The notes: generated by a model from the letters alone, not told the origin. 64,000 nt of DNA from an uncultured Rhizobium sp. (GCA_945952045.1 CAMFHE010000017.1:41632-105631); one strand, 5' to 3'; shown: positions 35,969 through 46,137, counted from the stretch's first letter. Numbers and translations: made by a program.

Positions 35969-37006
35969 ACACCGTCACAAGCATCGGCCGCTGCTCGGAG
36001 GCGCGATCGGTCCAGAGGTTTTTCGTATAGCGCTCCCGGGCCAGCCCGATGACGCCATTGGCGGCCGCGAGGATCGGTTGCGTCGAACGGTAGTTGCGGT
36101 CGAGCGTGATGACGTCGGCCGGCTTCGGTGAGAATTCGTTCGGGAAATCGAGGATATTGCGGATGGTCGCCGCGCGGAACGAATAGATGGACTGGGCGTC
36201 GTCGCCGACGACCGTGAGACCGTGGTCTCACGGCTTCAGCGACATCAAGATAGCCGCCTGCAGGCGGTTCGTATCCTGGTATTCGTCCACGAGCACTTAG
36301 TCGAAGCGGCCGCCGACATCGTCCGCCAGGTCCGGGTCCGATACCATCTGCGCCCAGTAGAGTAGGAGGTCGTCGTAATCCATGACGTTCTGCGCCTGCT
36401 TGGCTTCGACATAGCCGGCGAAGAGTTCCTTCAGCTCGCGCTCCCATTCGACAGCCCATGGATAGGAGGCCTTCAGGACCTTGCCGATCGACGTCTCCGA
36501 GTTCACCACCCGCGAATAGATCGCGATGCAGGTGCCCTTTGTGGGAAAGCGGTTTTCCTTTTCGAGAATCCGAGCTGGTGGCGGACAATGTTCATCAGGT
36601 CCGCGCTGTCCTCTCGGTCATGGATCGTGAAATCGACACCAAGCCCGATCTGTTCCGCATACATGCGCAGCAACCGCGCGCCGATACCATGGAAGGTCCC
36701 CGCCCATGCGAGTGCATCGGTCATGATCGCGGCATTATCGCCGAGCACCAGCCGGCAGATCCTCTGCACGCGGCGCGTCATCTCGGACGCTGCCCGGCGA
36801 GAAAAGGTCATCAGCAGGATGCGGCGCGGATCGGCGCCGTTGACAATCAGGTGCGCGACGCGGTGCGCCAGCGTGTTGGTCTTGCCCGATCCAGCGCCCG
36901 CGATGATCAGCAGCGGCCCACCGATCGCGCCATCCGCCAGACCGACGCCATGCTCGACCGCCTCCCGCTGGCGATCGTTGAGTTTGTCGAGATATGCCGC
37001 CGTCAT
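35968..37006 (-). pseudogene. UvrD-type helicase N-terminal fragment with several lesions
   Basis: The start (MTAAYLDKLNDRQREAVEHG, then Walker A IAGAGSGKTNTLAHRV and motif Ia LLMTFSRRAASEM) is intact. A frameshift near 36560 breaks the frame before VNSETSIGKVLKASYP, in-frame stops occur near 36299 (before VLVDEYQDTNRLQ) and 36228 (before GLTVVGDDAQSIYSF), and homology ends near YTKNLWTDRASEQRPML at about 35968. Motifs IV-VI are gone. It is divergent from imuA, suggesting a former SOS-gene neighbourhood. Confidence 0.82.
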
Positions 37007-37146
37007 GGGTCCCCAGGGCCTGAGAAAATTTTCCTGCCCCTCCGAGCGCCGGATATCCCCTTGATGCAGCTATTGGATTCGTTTCAACGCCTTAGCTGCG
37101 CGGAGGCTTTCCGGTCGGAGGCCCGATTGACTCACTTCGCCAATCG

Positions 37147-37161
37147 GAACAAATAAAGAAC
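37147..37161. promoter_or_regulatory. LexA (SOS) box upstream of imuA
   Basis: GAAC-AAATAAA-GAAC is the alphaproteobacterial LexA site (GTTC-N7-GTTC read on the minus strand), 51 bp before the imuA start. It also lies in the promoter region of the divergent uvrD remnant. DNA damage should induce the cassette by LexA cleavage. Confidence 0.85.
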
Positions 37162-37211
37162 GTATCAGCTTAAAGGACGGCTGAAAACCCTGAAGGAGCA
37201 ACAATTCTGCC

Positions 37212-37970
37212 GTGGCCAACCATGCCCTCAATCCCGTGCTTGCCGAGCTTCGCGAGCGCATTGGCCAGCTTGAAGGCGGAGCCGCGCGCGCCCGCACCGT
37301 GCTGCCCTTCGCGGTTCCGGATATCGATCGGGTCCTGCCGGGAGGAGGGCTGGCCTTCGGCGCGCTGCATGAGGTTGCCGGCGGGGGAGGCGGCACGGTC
37401 GACGGAGCGGCCGCCGCGCTGTTTTCCGCCGGCGTCGCCGCCCGGACGAAGGGCAAGGTCTTGTGGTGCATGACGCGCCCGGACCTCTTCTTCCCGGCGA
37501 TCTCGCAGGCCGGCCTTCATCCTGACCGGGTCGTTTTCTGCGAAAGCGATCGGGAGGAGGAGGTGCTGTCCTCCATGGAGGAGGGGCTGTCTTTCGGCGG
37601 TCTCTCCTGTGTCGTCGGCGAGCTCGTCCGCCTGTCGATGACAGCCTCGCGCCGCCTGCAGCTCGCGGCGGAGAAGACCGGCAGCATGGCGATCGTGCTG
37701 CGGCGCTGGCGGCGGCAGAACGAGGCGTCGGACTATGGGCAGCCGACGGCCTCGACGACGCGGTGGCGCATCAGCACGCTTCCGTCGGAACGATTGCCGG
37801 TGGCAGGCGTCGGGAGGGCGCGCTGGCTGGCGGAACTGATGCGCGTCAAAGCAGGCGAATGCGCCGAATTCGAAATTGGAGCCCCCGATGACACGGGTCG
37901 TATCTGTCTACTTCCCACATCTGGCGACAGAGCGGATCAGACGACACGCTGGCGAAGCCTTGCCGGCTGA
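37212..37970 (+). CDS. imuA: ImuA, RecA-like mutagenesis protein
   Basis: The 252-aa protein fits ImuA of the imuA-imuB-dnaE2 cassette: LPFAVPDIDRVLPGGGLAFGALHEVAG at the start and WRISTLPSERLPVAGVGRARWLAELMRVKAGECAEFEIGA near the end. ImuA is RecA-related and helps recruit the translesion polymerase. The start is GTG 37212, with AAGGAG 13 nt upstream, a rather long gap. The last 83 bases overlap imuB in another frame, which couples their translation. A SOS box controls the operon. Confidence 0.92.
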   Translation: MANHALNPVLAELRERIGQLEGGAARARTVLPFAVPDIDRVLPGGGLAFGALHEVAGGGGGTVDGAAAALFSAGVAARTKGKVLWCMTRPDLFFPAISQAGLHPDRVVFCESDREEEVLSSMEEGLSFGGLSCVVGELVRLSMTASRRLQLAAEKTGSMAIVLRRWRRQNEASDYGQPTASTTRWRISTLPSERLPVAGVGRARWLAELMRVKAGECAEFEIGAPDDTGRICLLPTSGDRADQTTRWRSLAG

Positions 37971-39402
37971 CAAGCCGCTCGTCGTGATTGCGCGGCGCGG
38001 ATCGAAGCGCTGGATCTCGGCCGCCGATCCGGCTGCGTTGAAGCTCGGGCTGCGCGTCGGAATGCCGGCAAGCAAGGCGCAGGCCATGGTCGCCGATCTC
38101 CTGATGGTCGATGCTGCACCGGCCGAGGACGTAGCCGCGCTCGAACGGCTGGCACTCTGGGCGCTCCGTCAATATAGCCCGGTGGTCGCTGTCGATGGGG
38201 CGGACGGTCTGGTCATCGACACCGAGGGCGCCGACCATCTCCAGGGCGGCGAGGATCTCCTCATCACCGGCCTGGTCAATCGGCTGCGTGGCCATGGCCT
38301 CACAGCAAGGGCGGCGGTCTCCGACACCTGGGGCGCCTCGCACGCAATCGCCCGTCTGATCTCGGCGGAGACGACCGTGGTTCCGATCGGGAACGTCCCG
38401 AAAGCCGTAGTCGACCTGCCGATCATTGCCTTGCGGCTGCCGGCCGAGACGATCCAGGGCCTCCGGGTGCTTGGTATCGATACGGTCGGCCAGCTTTCCG
38501 CCATGCCGCGCGCGCCGCTCACCCTGCGCTTCGGTCCAGAACCCGCGCGCCGGCTCGACCAATTGTTCGGCCGGATCGCCGAGCCGATCGACCCGATCCG
38601 CACGCCGGAGCTGGTCGAGGCGTCCAAGAATTTCGCGGAGCCCATCGGCGCGCCGGAGACCATCGCAAAATATGTCCGGCGCCTGGTCGGCGAGCTCTCG
38701 ACCAAGCTGGCGGAAAACGGTCTTGGCGCGCGCCGCTGCGACCTCGCCATCCACCGGGTCGACAATACGCGTCAGCACCTTCGCGCCGGTCTCGCCAAGC
38801 CGGTGCGCGATCCAGAACGCTTGTCGAAACTGCTCTGCGATCGGATCGAGACCATCGATCCTGGCTTCGGCATTGAGAAGCTGGTTCTGGTGGCGGTCTT
38901 CGCTGAGCCGTTGGAAGAACGGCAGGTTGCCTCCGCGCTGATCGATGAGGAGATTGCAGATATCACGCCGTTGGTCGACATCCTCGGCAATCGTGGTCAT
39001 CGGCTGTTCCGGGTCGCCCCAGTGGCATCCGATGTACCGGAGCGTTCCGTTCGACGGATTCCTGCGACCGCGCCCGAGATCGGCCAGACGTGGGCGAACA
39101 AGTGGCCGCGGCCATCGCGCTTGCTCGCAAACCCCGAGCGCATCGACGTCATGGCGCTCCTGCCAGACCAGCCGCCGGTGGTGTTCACCTGGCGCGGCAA
39201 AAGGCGAAAGGTCGTTCGCGCCGACGGTCCCGAGCGCATTTTCGGGGAATGGTGGATGCGGCCGCGCGAATACCAGGCCGTCAGGGACTATTTTGTGGTC
39301 GAGGATGAGCTTGGCGAGCGCTACTGGGTCTATCGCGCGGGCGACGGCATCGATCCGGAAACCGGCTCGCACCTCTGGTTCGTGCACGGAGTGTTCGGAT
39401 GA
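37888..39402 (+). CDS. imuB: ImuB, catalytically inactive Y-family polymerase homologue
   Basis: The 504-aa protein begins [17 protein letters not shown], where active Y-family enzymes have DxDxFF, so the catalytic acidic residues are lost, as is normal for ImuB. It acts as an adapter between the beta clamp, ImuA and DnaE2. [35 protein letters not shown] is the typical little-finger entry region. It starts inside imuA and its stop overlaps dnaE2 (ATGATG). Confidence 0.93.
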   Translation: MTRVVSVYFPHLATERIRRHAGEALPADKPLVVIARRGSKRWISAADPAALKLGLRVGMPASKAQAMVADLLMVDAAPAEDVAALERLALWALRQYSPVVAVDGADGLVIDTEGADHLQGGEDLLITGLVNRLRGHGLTARAAVSDTWGASHAIARLISAETTVVPIGNVPKAVVDLPIIALRLPAETIQGLRVLGIDTVGQLSAMPRAPLTLRFGPEPARRLDQLFGRIAEPIDPIRTPELVEASKNFAEPIGAPETIAKYVRRLVGELSTKLAENGLGARRCDLAIHRVDNTRQHLRAGLAKPVRDPERLSKLLCDRIETIDPGFGIEKLVLVAVFAEPLEERQVASALIDEEIADITPLVDILGNRGHRLFRVAPVASDVPERSVRRIPATAPEIGQTWANKWPRPSRLLANPERIDVMALLPDQPPVVFTWRGKRRKVVRADGPERIFGEWWMRPREYQAVRDYFVVEDELGERYWVYRAGDGIDPETGSHLWFVHGVFG

Positions 39403-42400
39403 TGCGCTACGCCGAGCTGCAGGTCACGACGCATTTCAGCTTCTTGCGTGGGGCTTCCAGCGCCGACGAGCTGTTCGCGGCCGCGGTCGCGCTTGGTATC
39501 GACGCTCTTGGCGTTGTCGATCGCAACAGCCTCGCCGGCATCGTGCGGGCTTGGGAGGCGGCGAAGACGACCGGCGTGCGTCTCGTCGTCGGATGCCGGC
39601 TCGATCTCACCGACGGCATGTCGGTCCTCGTCTATCCCATGGACCGCCCGGCCTATTCACGCCTGACCCGGCTGCTGTCTCTTGGCAAGGCGCGCGGCGG
39701 CAAGGGCAATTGCCTGATCGATTTCGCGGACCTCTCCGAGCACGCCGCCGGCATGATCGGCGTGCTGGTCCCGGAGGAGGCCGACGAGACCTGCGCGGTG
39801 CAACTGCGCAAGATGGCCGATCTCTTCGGTGATCGCGCCTATGTGAGCCTATGCCTGCGCCGCCGGCCGAACGACAAGCTGCGTCTGCACGGCATCGCCA
39901 CGATGGCGACTCGCCACAGGGTCCGAACGGTCGTCACCAACGACGTGCTGTTCCACGAGCCTAGCCGCCGGCAGTTGCAGGACGTCGTGACCTGCATTCG
40001 CACGCGCACCACCATCGATGATGTCGGGTTCGACCGCGAGCGCCATGCCGACCGATTCTTGAAGACGCCGGAGGAGATGCACCGGCTATTCGCCGACTAT
40101 CCCGAAGCGCTGGCCCGTACCCGCGAAATCGTCGAGCGCTGCAAATTCAATCTCGCCGAGCTCCAGTACCAGTATCCAGAAGAGGCCATCGTGCCCGGTC
40201 TCGATCCGCAGCAGTCACTAGTGAAATTCACATGGGAAGGCGCAGACGTGCGCTATCCCGAGGGCATCCCTGAAAAGGTCAGAAAGTCCCTGCGCGACGA
40301 GCTGGAGCTTATCCTGACGATGAACTACGCGCCCTATTTCCTCACGGTGTTCTCTATCGTCCGTTTTGCGCGTTCAAAAGGCATTCTCTGCCAAGGCAGG
40401 GGATCCGCCGCTAACTCGGCCGTCTGCTACTGCCTCGGCGTGACCTCTATCGATCCCGACACCAACGATTTGCTGTTCGAGCGCTTCATCTCTCAAGAGC
40501 GGGACGAGCCACCCGATATCGATGTCGATTTTGAACACGAGAGGCGGGAGGAAGTCATCCAGTGGATCTACGAGACCTATGGCCGGAGCCGCGCGGCCCT
40601 GTGCGCGACCGTCACTCGATACCGCGCCAAGGGTGCGTTGCGTGACGTGGGCAAGGCGCTCGGTCTTCCGGAAGACATGATCGGGCAGCTCTCGTCGGGG
40701 ATATGGAGATGGTCGGATGGCCTTTCCGAAAGCCAGTTGAAGGAGAACAATCTCAACGCGGCCGACTATCGGCTGAAGCTGACGCTGGAACTGGCGCAGC
40801 AGCTCATGGGCGCGCCGCGCCATCTCGGCCAGCATCCGGGTGGGTTCGTCCTGACCCATGACCGGCTCGACAATCTCGTGCCGATCGAGCCGGCGCGCAT
40901 GGACGATCGCCAGGTCATCGAATGGGACAAGGACGACATCGAGGCGCTCAAATTCATGAAGGTGGATGTACTTGCCCTCGGGATGTTGACCTGCATGGCC
41001 AAGGCCTTCGCGCTGATGGCCGAGCACAAGGGCGATGTCCGCGATCTCGCTTCCATCCCTGCCGAGGATCCGCGGACCTATGAGATGATCCGCAAGGCTG
41101 ACACGCTCGGCACCTTCCAGATCGAGAGCCGGGCGCAGATGTCGATGCTGCCGAGATTGAAGCCGCGGACCTTCTACGATCTCGTCATCCAGGTGGCCAT
41201 CGTTCGTCCGGGGCCGATTCAGGGTGATATGGTCCATCCATATCTTCGGCGCCGCGAAGGCAAGGAGCCGGTCGAATATCCGACGCCGGAGTTGGAGGCC
41301 GTGCTGTCGAAAACGCTCGGCGTTCCGCTGTTCCAGGAGAGCGCCATGAAGGTGGCGATGGTCTGTGCCGGCTTCACCGGCGGCGAGGCCGATCAACTCC
41401 GCAAATCGATGGCGACGTTCAAGTTCTCCGGCGGCGTCTCGAAGTTCAAGGACAAGCTCGTCGCCGGCATGGTCAAGAACGGCTATTCCGCGGACTTTGC
41501 CGAGCGCACGTTCTCCCAGCTTGAGGGATTTGGAAGCTACGGCTTTCCCGAGAGCCATGCCGCCAGCTTTGCCTTGGTGGCCTATGCGTCGAGCTGGGTG
41601 AAATGCCATCACCCCGATGCCTTTTGTGCCGCACTCCTCAATTCGCAGCCGATGGGTTTCTACGCGCCGGCCCAGATCGTCTCCGATGCGCGGGCACACG
41701 GCGTTGAGGTCCGGCCCGTCTGTATCAATGCCTCGCGATGGGATTGCACACTCGAGGATGCAGGTGACGGACACAAGGCTGTTCGCTTGGGTATGCGTAT
41801 GGTGAAGGGGCTTTCGACGGCCGACGCTGCGCGGATCGTGACGGCGCGCGCCGATGAGCCGTTCTCCTCCGCCGATGACGTCTGGCGTCGCTCCGGCGTT
41901 CCGACGGCCGCGTTGATCAAGCTGGCGGAAGCGGATGCGTTCCTGCCGTCGCTTTGCCTTCAGCGCCGGGACGCGCTCTGGGCGATCAAGGCGTTGCGCG
42001 ATGAGCCGCTCGCCCTTTGGACCGCAGCCGCCGAGCGCGAAGCCCGCCAGGTCGCCGAAGCCCAGGAGCCTGATGTGCAATTGCCCTCGATGCGGGCGGG
42101 GCATGAAGTCGTCGAGGACTATTCCCATATCGGATTGACCCTTCGTCAGCACCCGGTCTCCTTTCTCCGCCAGGATCTTCGCCGGAAAAGGATGGTAACC
42201 TGCGCCGAAGCGATGGCCGCTCGGGATGGCCAATGGCTGATAAGCGGTGGGCTCGTCCTTGTGCGCCAGCGTCCCGGCTCGGCCAAAGGGGTCATGTTCA
42301 TGACGCTTGAGGATGAGACGGGCATCATCAACGTGGTTGTCTGGCCAAAGGTGTTCGAGCGCCAGCGACGGCTCGTGCTGACGAGTTCGATGTTGGCGAT

Positions 42401-42659
42401 CAACGGGAAGATTCAGCGTGAGGGTGACGTGGTGCATCTGGTCGCGCAGCGGCTGTTCGATCTGTCGGAAGACCTTGGCCGGCTGGGAGAACGGGAGGAG
42501 CAGTTTCCCTTGCCACACGGTCGCGGAGACGAATTCGCGCGCAGCAATGGCGCGCCGGATTCGCGTGAGCGGCCAAAGGCGGCCGCGCCAATACGCGAAA
42601 TTTATGTGCCGGATTTGCTAATTGACCGCCTGAAGATCAAGAGCCGGAATTTTCAATAA
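39399..42659 (+). CDS. dnaE2: Error-prone DNA polymerase DnaE2
   Basis: The 1086-aa C-family polymerase has an N-terminal PHP domain ([23 protein letters not shown]), the palm motifs [23 protein letters not shown] and [28 protein letters not shown] with the catalytic aspartates, and a C-terminal OB fold ([27 protein letters not shown]). It performs the mutagenic translesion synthesis of the cassette. Its length is normal for DnaE2. The operon ends here; no clear terminator follows. Confidence 0.95.
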   Translation: MMRYAELQVTTHFSFLRGASSADELFAAAVALGIDALGVVDRNSLAGIVRAWEAAKTTGVRLVVGCRLDLTDGMSVLVYPMDRPAYSRLTRLLSLGKARGGKGNCLIDFADLSEHAAGMIGVLVPEEADETCAVQLRKMADLFGDRAYVSLCLRRRPNDKLRLHGIATMATRHRVRTVVTNDVLFHEPSRRQLQDVVTCIRTRTTIDDVGFDRERHADRFLKTPEEMHRLFADYPEALARTREIVERCKFNLAELQYQYPEEAIVPGLDPQQSLVKFTWEGADVRYPEGIPEKVRKSLRDELELILTMNYAPYFLTVFSIVRFARSKGILCQGRGSAANSAVCYCLGVTSIDPDTNDLLFERFISQERDEPPDIDVDFEHERREEVIQWIYETYGRSRAALCATVTRYRAKGALRDVGKALGLPEDMIGQLSSGIWRWSDGLSESQLKENNLNAADYRLKLTLELAQQLMGAPRHLGQHPGGFVLTHDRLDNLVPIEPARMDDRQVIEWDKDDIEALKFMKVDVLALGMLTCMAKAFALMAEHKGDVRDLASIPAEDPRTYEMIRKADTLGTFQIESRAQMSMLPRLKPRTFYDLVIQVAIVRPGPIQGDMVHPYLRRREGKEPVEYPTPELEAVLSKTLGVPLFQESAMKVAMVCAGFTGGEADQLRKSMATFKFSGGVSKFKDKLVAGMVKNGYSADFAERTFSQLEGFGSYGFPESHAASFALVAYASSWVKCHHPDAFCAALLNSQPMGFYAPAQIVSDARAHGVEVRPVCINASRWDCTLEDAGDGHKAVRLGMRMVKGLSTADAARIVTARADEPFSSADDVWRRSGVPTAALIKLAEADAFLPSLCLQRRDALWAIKALRDEPLALWTAAAEREARQVAEAQEPDVQLPSMRAGHEVVEDYSHIGLTLRQHPVSFLRQDLRRKRMVTCAEAMAARDGQWLISGGLVLVRQRPGSAKGVMFMTLEDETGIINVVVWPKVFERQRRLVLTSSMLAINGKIQREGDVVHLVAQRLFDLSEDLGRLGEREEQFPLPHGRGDEFARSNGAPDSRERPKAAAPIREIYVPDLLIDRLKIKSRNFQ

Positions 42660-42773
42660 GTACAGAAAATTCGAGCGCCGGTGGAACCGGAAAAAGAACT
42701 CCACTATAGTAACTTCACAGCCAGCTAACCGCCTCCGGCAGTGTGGAATGACAGTACATCAGGTTAAAACGAT

Positions 42774-43013
42774 ATGATGAGCATCAAATCAATCGTCGAA
42801 CATTGGACATGGGGAATTGTCGCCTTCATCCTGGTCGTCCTCGCTGTTTTCGGAGTTTCCGGGACTTTGGACGTGATGGCTGGCAAGCCGTTCGGCTCTA
42901 CTGTAGCAGGTAACCTTGCGGACCCGAACCCCTTGTATGTCGCGGTCGCCGCCGTTGGTCTCGTGATTCTGGCAGCGCGAACTATCGCTCACTACAGACG
43001 TCAGAAGCGTTGA
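42774..43013 (+). CDS. Small membrane protein (79 aa)
   Basis: Two hydrophobic segments (WGIVAFILVVLAVFGVSGTL and PLYVAVAAVGLVILAA) and a basic end (HYRRQKR). It lies 115 bp after dnaE2, with an ATG pair at the start. The family is not recognised and it is probably independent of the mutagenesis operon. Confidence 0.5.
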   Translation: MMSIKSIVEHWTWGIVAFILVVLAVFGVSGTLDVMAGKPFGSTVAGNLADPNPLYVAVAAVGLVILAARTIAHYRRQKR

Positions 43014-43042
43014 CTGCGGTCAGCGGAAGGTCACCCCTCCCC

Positions 43043-43381
43043 CTAAGTCTTGGATGCTTCTGATCCAACTTCGACGTTCTCACGGTCGCCGATCGTCTCC
43101 AGGACCTCATGAGCGGCGATGAACGCCCCGGGCCCTTCATTCAGCAATGTCAGGACACTGGAATAGCAGATGGGAACTGTAACCACCTTCTCGATATTGG
43201 TAGTCTCCCAAGCCATCTCGGGATCGGCCGCGATATCGTCGCGCATCGCAAGAACGGTGCGCTTTACTTCTTCGTAGCTGTCGAAAAAGATATCGCGGAG
43301 CCCAGTTGGTTTCCAACGCTCTTCGAGCGGCACTCGGGCATCGGCATAGGTGAAGAACGTGAACACAAGACCTTTAGCCAA
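43043..43381 (-). CDS. Hypothetical protein (112 aa)
   Basis: The frame starts at TTG 43381, which has AGGAG 6 nt upstream, and reads AKGLVFTFFTYADARVPLEERWKPTGLRDIFFDSYEEVKRTVLAMRDDIAADPEMAWETTNIEKVVTVPICYSSVLTLLNEGPGAFIAAHEVLETIG. It is soluble and mixed alpha/beta by appearance. I do not know the family. It faces the dnaE2 side and is convergent with the small membrane protein. Confidence 0.6.
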   Translation of the reverse strand: MAKGLVFTFFTYADARVPLEERWKPTGLRDIFFDSYEEVKRTVLAMRDDIAADPEMAWETTNIEKVVTVPICYSSVLTLLNEGPGAFIAAHEVLETIGDRENVEVGSEASKT

Positions 43382-43734
43382 CGGTTTCTCCTGAAGCGAT
43401 TGTGGCGGTACGCCCCCGCCTTCCAATGCTCATTGACCCCATGATCGGGGAGTTGGAAACCGTGTGAAACGGCCCTGAGCTTTTAGTTCGGAGAACCTGG
43501 ACATAGCAACAGGCTCCCCGACCAAAGGCCAAGGAGTGTGATGCTGTATCGGCCAGCACCAACCGTTCACAGGGGTTTCCACGCCCCAAAGCGGCGCGTA
43601 CCGCTTCGCGTCGGACGATATGCCATCCCGTTGAATTTGTCCTGAATTTCTTCATCCGCCCCTGCGCATCGGGCCACTATCCGATCCGGGCCGGTGGCGT
43701 GGGCGGCCGGAAATGGGAAAGGTGGGCCGGCGGC

Positions 43735-43808
43735 GGGAGAGGGAGAGCGGGGCGGGACGGCTGCGGCGGGTTGAGAGGCTGGAGAGAGGCTCCGGCTGCT
43801 CGCCATGG
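43735..43808 (+). promoter_or_regulatory. Purine-rich leader element A
   Basis: This is the first of six similar elements (others near 46756, 49459, 53332, 61905 and 63414). It has GGGAGAGGGAGAG, then GGCTGCGGCGGG, GAGAGGCTGGAGAGAGG and CTCCGGCTG, ending in the ribosome binding site of the PP-loop gene. The shared core is GGGAGAG, about 45 bp, then GGAGAGAG, followed by a C/G segment. The upstream stretch 43382-43734 has no supported gene. Confidence 0.6.
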
Positions 43809-43817
43809 AGCCGTATC

Positions 43818-44969
43818 ATGCATTCCCACCTAAACGTCGACCACGCGCGCCCGCGAATGCCTTCGCCAACGTCGCCGTCGGCATTATCGATTTCCCGTGC
43901 CTTTCCATCGATCTCCATCGTCCCGACTATCGTCGATCTTCTGAAGCAAGGCGCGGCCGTCGCCATCGGGGTTTCGGGCGGCAAGGACAGTCAGGCCGCG
44001 GCCATGGCCACCTTCGAGTACCTCGACCGGATCGGACATTTCGGCCCGCGCTTGCTAATCCATGCCGACCTCGGTTCGGTTGAATGGGTGGATTCACTCC
44101 CGACCTGCGAGCACCTCGCCGATCGCCTCGGCGCCGAGCTCATTGTCGTCCGCCGCAAGCAAGGTGGGCTGATGGACCGCTGGGAAAGCCGCTGGCGATC
44201 GAACGCCGCGCGCTATGAAAACCTCAGCACCGTGACGCTCGTGCCGTGCTGGAGTACGCCAGCACTCCGGTTTTGCACGTCAGAGTTGAAAACCTCAAAA
44301 ATCCATGCAGAACTCAAACGCCGATTTTCCAGGCTGCCCATCATCAGCGTGACCGGCGTCCGTCGTGAGGAAAGCCCGCAGCGTGCCCGTGCCGAGATCC
44401 TCGACCACAAGCCGGGAGAGCGCATATGGACCTGGCGGCCGATCCTCGACTGGTCCGAGGCGGAGGTCTTTTCGTCGCTGGATTTCTGGGGCATCGAGCC
44501 TCATCCGGCCTATCGCCAGTTTGGCCTCAGCCGCGTCTCCTGCCGCTTCTGCATCATGTCCAGCCTTCCCGATCTGGTGGCCGCGGCCGCCCAGCCGGAA
44601 ACGCACGACGTTTATCGCCATATGGTCGGATTGGAATGCCGGAGCACATTCGCGTTTCAAAGCAGCCGCTGGCTAGGCGATATTGCGCCTCATCTCCTTG
44701 AGCCGAGAACGCGGGATCGTCTTGCCATGGCCAAGGACAAAGCGGCCCGTCGTCGTGAGGCAGAGCGCCGGCTGACGAAGCCGATGCTCTATGTGAAGGG
44801 CTGGCCAACCAGGATGCTGTCGGACGGCGAGGCCGACCTCCTCGCCGAGGTGCGCTCGGAAGTCAGCACGATGGTGGGAATTCGCGCTCGCTGCCTTGAT
44901 CGCTCGTCCATTCATGCGCGCTATGCCGAGCTGCTCGATATGCGCGACAGCAGGGGGAGGGCAGCATGA
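43818..44969 (+). CDS. PP-loop ATPase, PAPS-reductase-like (DndC-related superfamily)
   Basis: The 383-aa protein has the PP-loop AIGVSGGKDSQAAAMATFEYL near residue 50, LIHADLGSVEWVDSL after it, the substrate-side LRFCTSELKTSKI, and ISVTGVRREESPQRA. A CxxC pair occurs in RVSCRFCIMSS. The PP-loop adenylates a substrate; members of this group act on sulfate, tRNA or DNA (DndC). No cysH partner genes are present, so sulfate assimilation is unlikely. It starts a run of three overlapping genes with DUF6884 and Mom-like products, which suggests nucleic-acid modification. Confidence 0.8.
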   Translation: MHSHLNVDHARPRMPSPTSPSALSISRAFPSISIVPTIVDLLKQGAAVAIGVSGGKDSQAAAMATFEYLDRIGHFGPRLLIHADLGSVEWVDSLPTCEHLADRLGAELIVVRRKQGGLMDRWESRWRSNAARYENLSTVTLVPCWSTPALRFCTSELKTSKIHAELKRRFSRLPIISVTGVRREESPQRARAEILDHKPGERIWTWRPILDWSEAEVFSSLDFWGIEPHPAYRQFGLSRVSCRFCIMSSLPDLVAAAAQPETHDVYRHMVGLECRSTFAFQSSRWLGDIAPHLLEPRTRDRLAMAKDKAARRREAERRLTKPMLYVKGWPTRMLSDGEADLLAEVRSEVSTMVGIRARCLDRSSIHARYAELLDMRDSRGRAA

Positions 44970-45520
44970 GCAGGATATTGCCTTCCCGGCGCTTGCTGAT
45001 CCTTTCCTGCTCGATGACCAAGCGCGACGGCCCGCAAACCATGCCGGCGCGCGATCGCTATGATGGACCCCTCTGGCGCACGCTGCGCCATGTCGATCCC
45101 GATGAGCAGAAGGCGCAGGTCGCCTTCCTGTCAGCCGAATATGGCTTTCGCGAAGCCAGAAGCACTATCGAGAACTATGACGCACGGATGACACCGGAGC
45201 TTGCGGCCGCCATGAAGGGTGGCGGCCTCGGCATCCGGTGGCCGCGGCCGAAAACCCAGCGGCGCGTGATGCCACCGGGCGAACACCCAGGCATGCACAT
45301 CGCCGCGATGACAGAGCATGGCCGAAAGCCATTCGTCGAGGTCTGCCTGGTAGGCGGTGCCCTCTACCTCGACGTCATGCAGCACTTCGTTGAGCTGTTT
45401 CAGGAGGACGGCTTCGTGACGGGGAGCGCGGCGGTCACCGAAATCTGCGCGCCGATCGGCATCATGCGGCAACAAATGACCGCGTGGCTGAACCGATCGG
45501 CCGAGGGAGGCAACCGGTGA
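44966..45520 (+). CDS. DUF6884-like protein
   Basis: The 184-aa protein has LLILSCSMTKRDGPQTMPARDRYDGPLWRTLRHVDP and VAFLSAEYGFREARSTIENYDARMTPELA, the DUF6884 pattern of an early CSxxK, an ARDRYxGPL segment, then SAxYG and YD. The domain occurs in phages and islands, often near nucleotide or DNA-modification genes; its reaction is unknown to me. It starts in the stop of the PP-loop gene (ATGA) and ends in TGATG with the next gene. Confidence 0.65.
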   Translation: MSRILPSRRLLILSCSMTKRDGPQTMPARDRYDGPLWRTLRHVDPDEQKAQVAFLSAEYGFREARSTIENYDARMTPELAAAMKGGGLGIRWPRPKTQRRVMPPGEHPGMHIAAMTEHGRKPFVEVCLVGGALYLDVMQHFVELFQEDGFVTGSAAVTEICAPIGIMRQQMTAWLNRSAEGGNR

Positions 45521-46038
45521 TGCGCGCCAAGCTCCACTTCCCCATAGTTACCTTCGAAGAGATCGGACGAGCTGAACTCAATCGTTGCCTGGATACCTGG
45601 CACCATCGCATGGGACTGGTCCGGCGCCCCTTCAGTGGATGGTCACATGCGCTTTTGCAGGATGGTCTGCCGGTTGCCGTCGCCGCGACCGATCGGCTGA
45701 TGCGCGAGCGGTCCGGCGGGTTTACGCGAAGGGAAGCAATCGAACTCTCTCGCCTTTGTGCATCCCGGCCAGATCTCAACCGTGTGATGCTGAGGCTCTG
45801 GCGCGCGTTCATTTTCCCTGAGCTTTCGAAGGATCACGGTTTTCGATGGGCGATCTCCTATCAGGATGCCGCAATCCATACGGGTAATCTCTACAGGTTC
45901 GACGGATGGGTCAGGCTGACAGCATCTCGTAGCGGGATCGATAGCCGCTCCGGCCGGCCTGGTCGGAAGAAGATCGTCTGGGGCTGGTGTGACGACGAGA
46001 ACGAACGACGATTGTACACAGGTCTACCTGCCGCTTGA
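45520..46038 (+). CDS. GNAT-fold protein resembling the DNA modification enzyme Mom
   Basis: The 172-aa protein shows VAVAATDRLMRERSGGFTRREAIELSRLCASRPDLNRVMLRLWRAFIFPEL, then FRWAISYQDAAIHTGNLYRFDGWVRLTASRSGIDSRSGRPGRKKIVWGWC. The order E-L-S-R-L..., N-R-(V/E)-..., (I/V)-SY-(Q/A)-D, G-N/T-(L/I)-Y-x-(F/A)-x-(G/N)-W is that of phage Mu Mom, a GNAT-fold enzyme that converts DNA adenine to N6-carbamoylmethyladenine. It is fused by TGATG to the DUF6884 gene. The Mom relation is by pattern only; no family search was done. Confidence 0.6.
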   Translation: MRAKLHFPIVTFEEIGRAELNRCLDTWHHRMGLVRRPFSGWSHALLQDGLPVAVAATDRLMRERSGGFTRREAIELSRLCASRPDLNRVMLRLWRAFIFPELSKDHGFRWAISYQDAAIHTGNLYRFDGWVRLTASRSGIDSRSGRPGRKKIVWGWCDDENERRLYTGLPAA

Positions 46039-46137
46039 ACCGGCGATCCGACCGCCTCTCTTGTGAAAGGGGGGCGGTATCTGCCGTGGCGGTTTGTCAG
46101 TCGGAAACTCTTCCGACGGCCGCCGCGGAGAATGACC

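Noticed and set aside
35734..36588. One 284-codon minus-strand protein
   Set aside because: Only its last third is real (methyltransferase fragment). The rest is an out-of-frame reading of uvrD remains.
37846..39387. A 513-codon open frame on the minus strand opposite imuB
   Set aside because: It is the antisense shadow of imuB in high-GC DNA; composition is Arg/Asp/Gly-rich without motifs, while imuB has a full family match.
40374..42518. A 714-codon minus-strand frame opposite dnaE2
   Set aside because: Shadow of dnaE2; no start signal and no domain.
43818..44969. The PP-loop protein as the sulfate-assimilation enzyme CysH
   Set aside because: No cysteine-pathway genes are near, the protein is longer than CysH, and its neighbours are DUF6884 and Mom-like genes.
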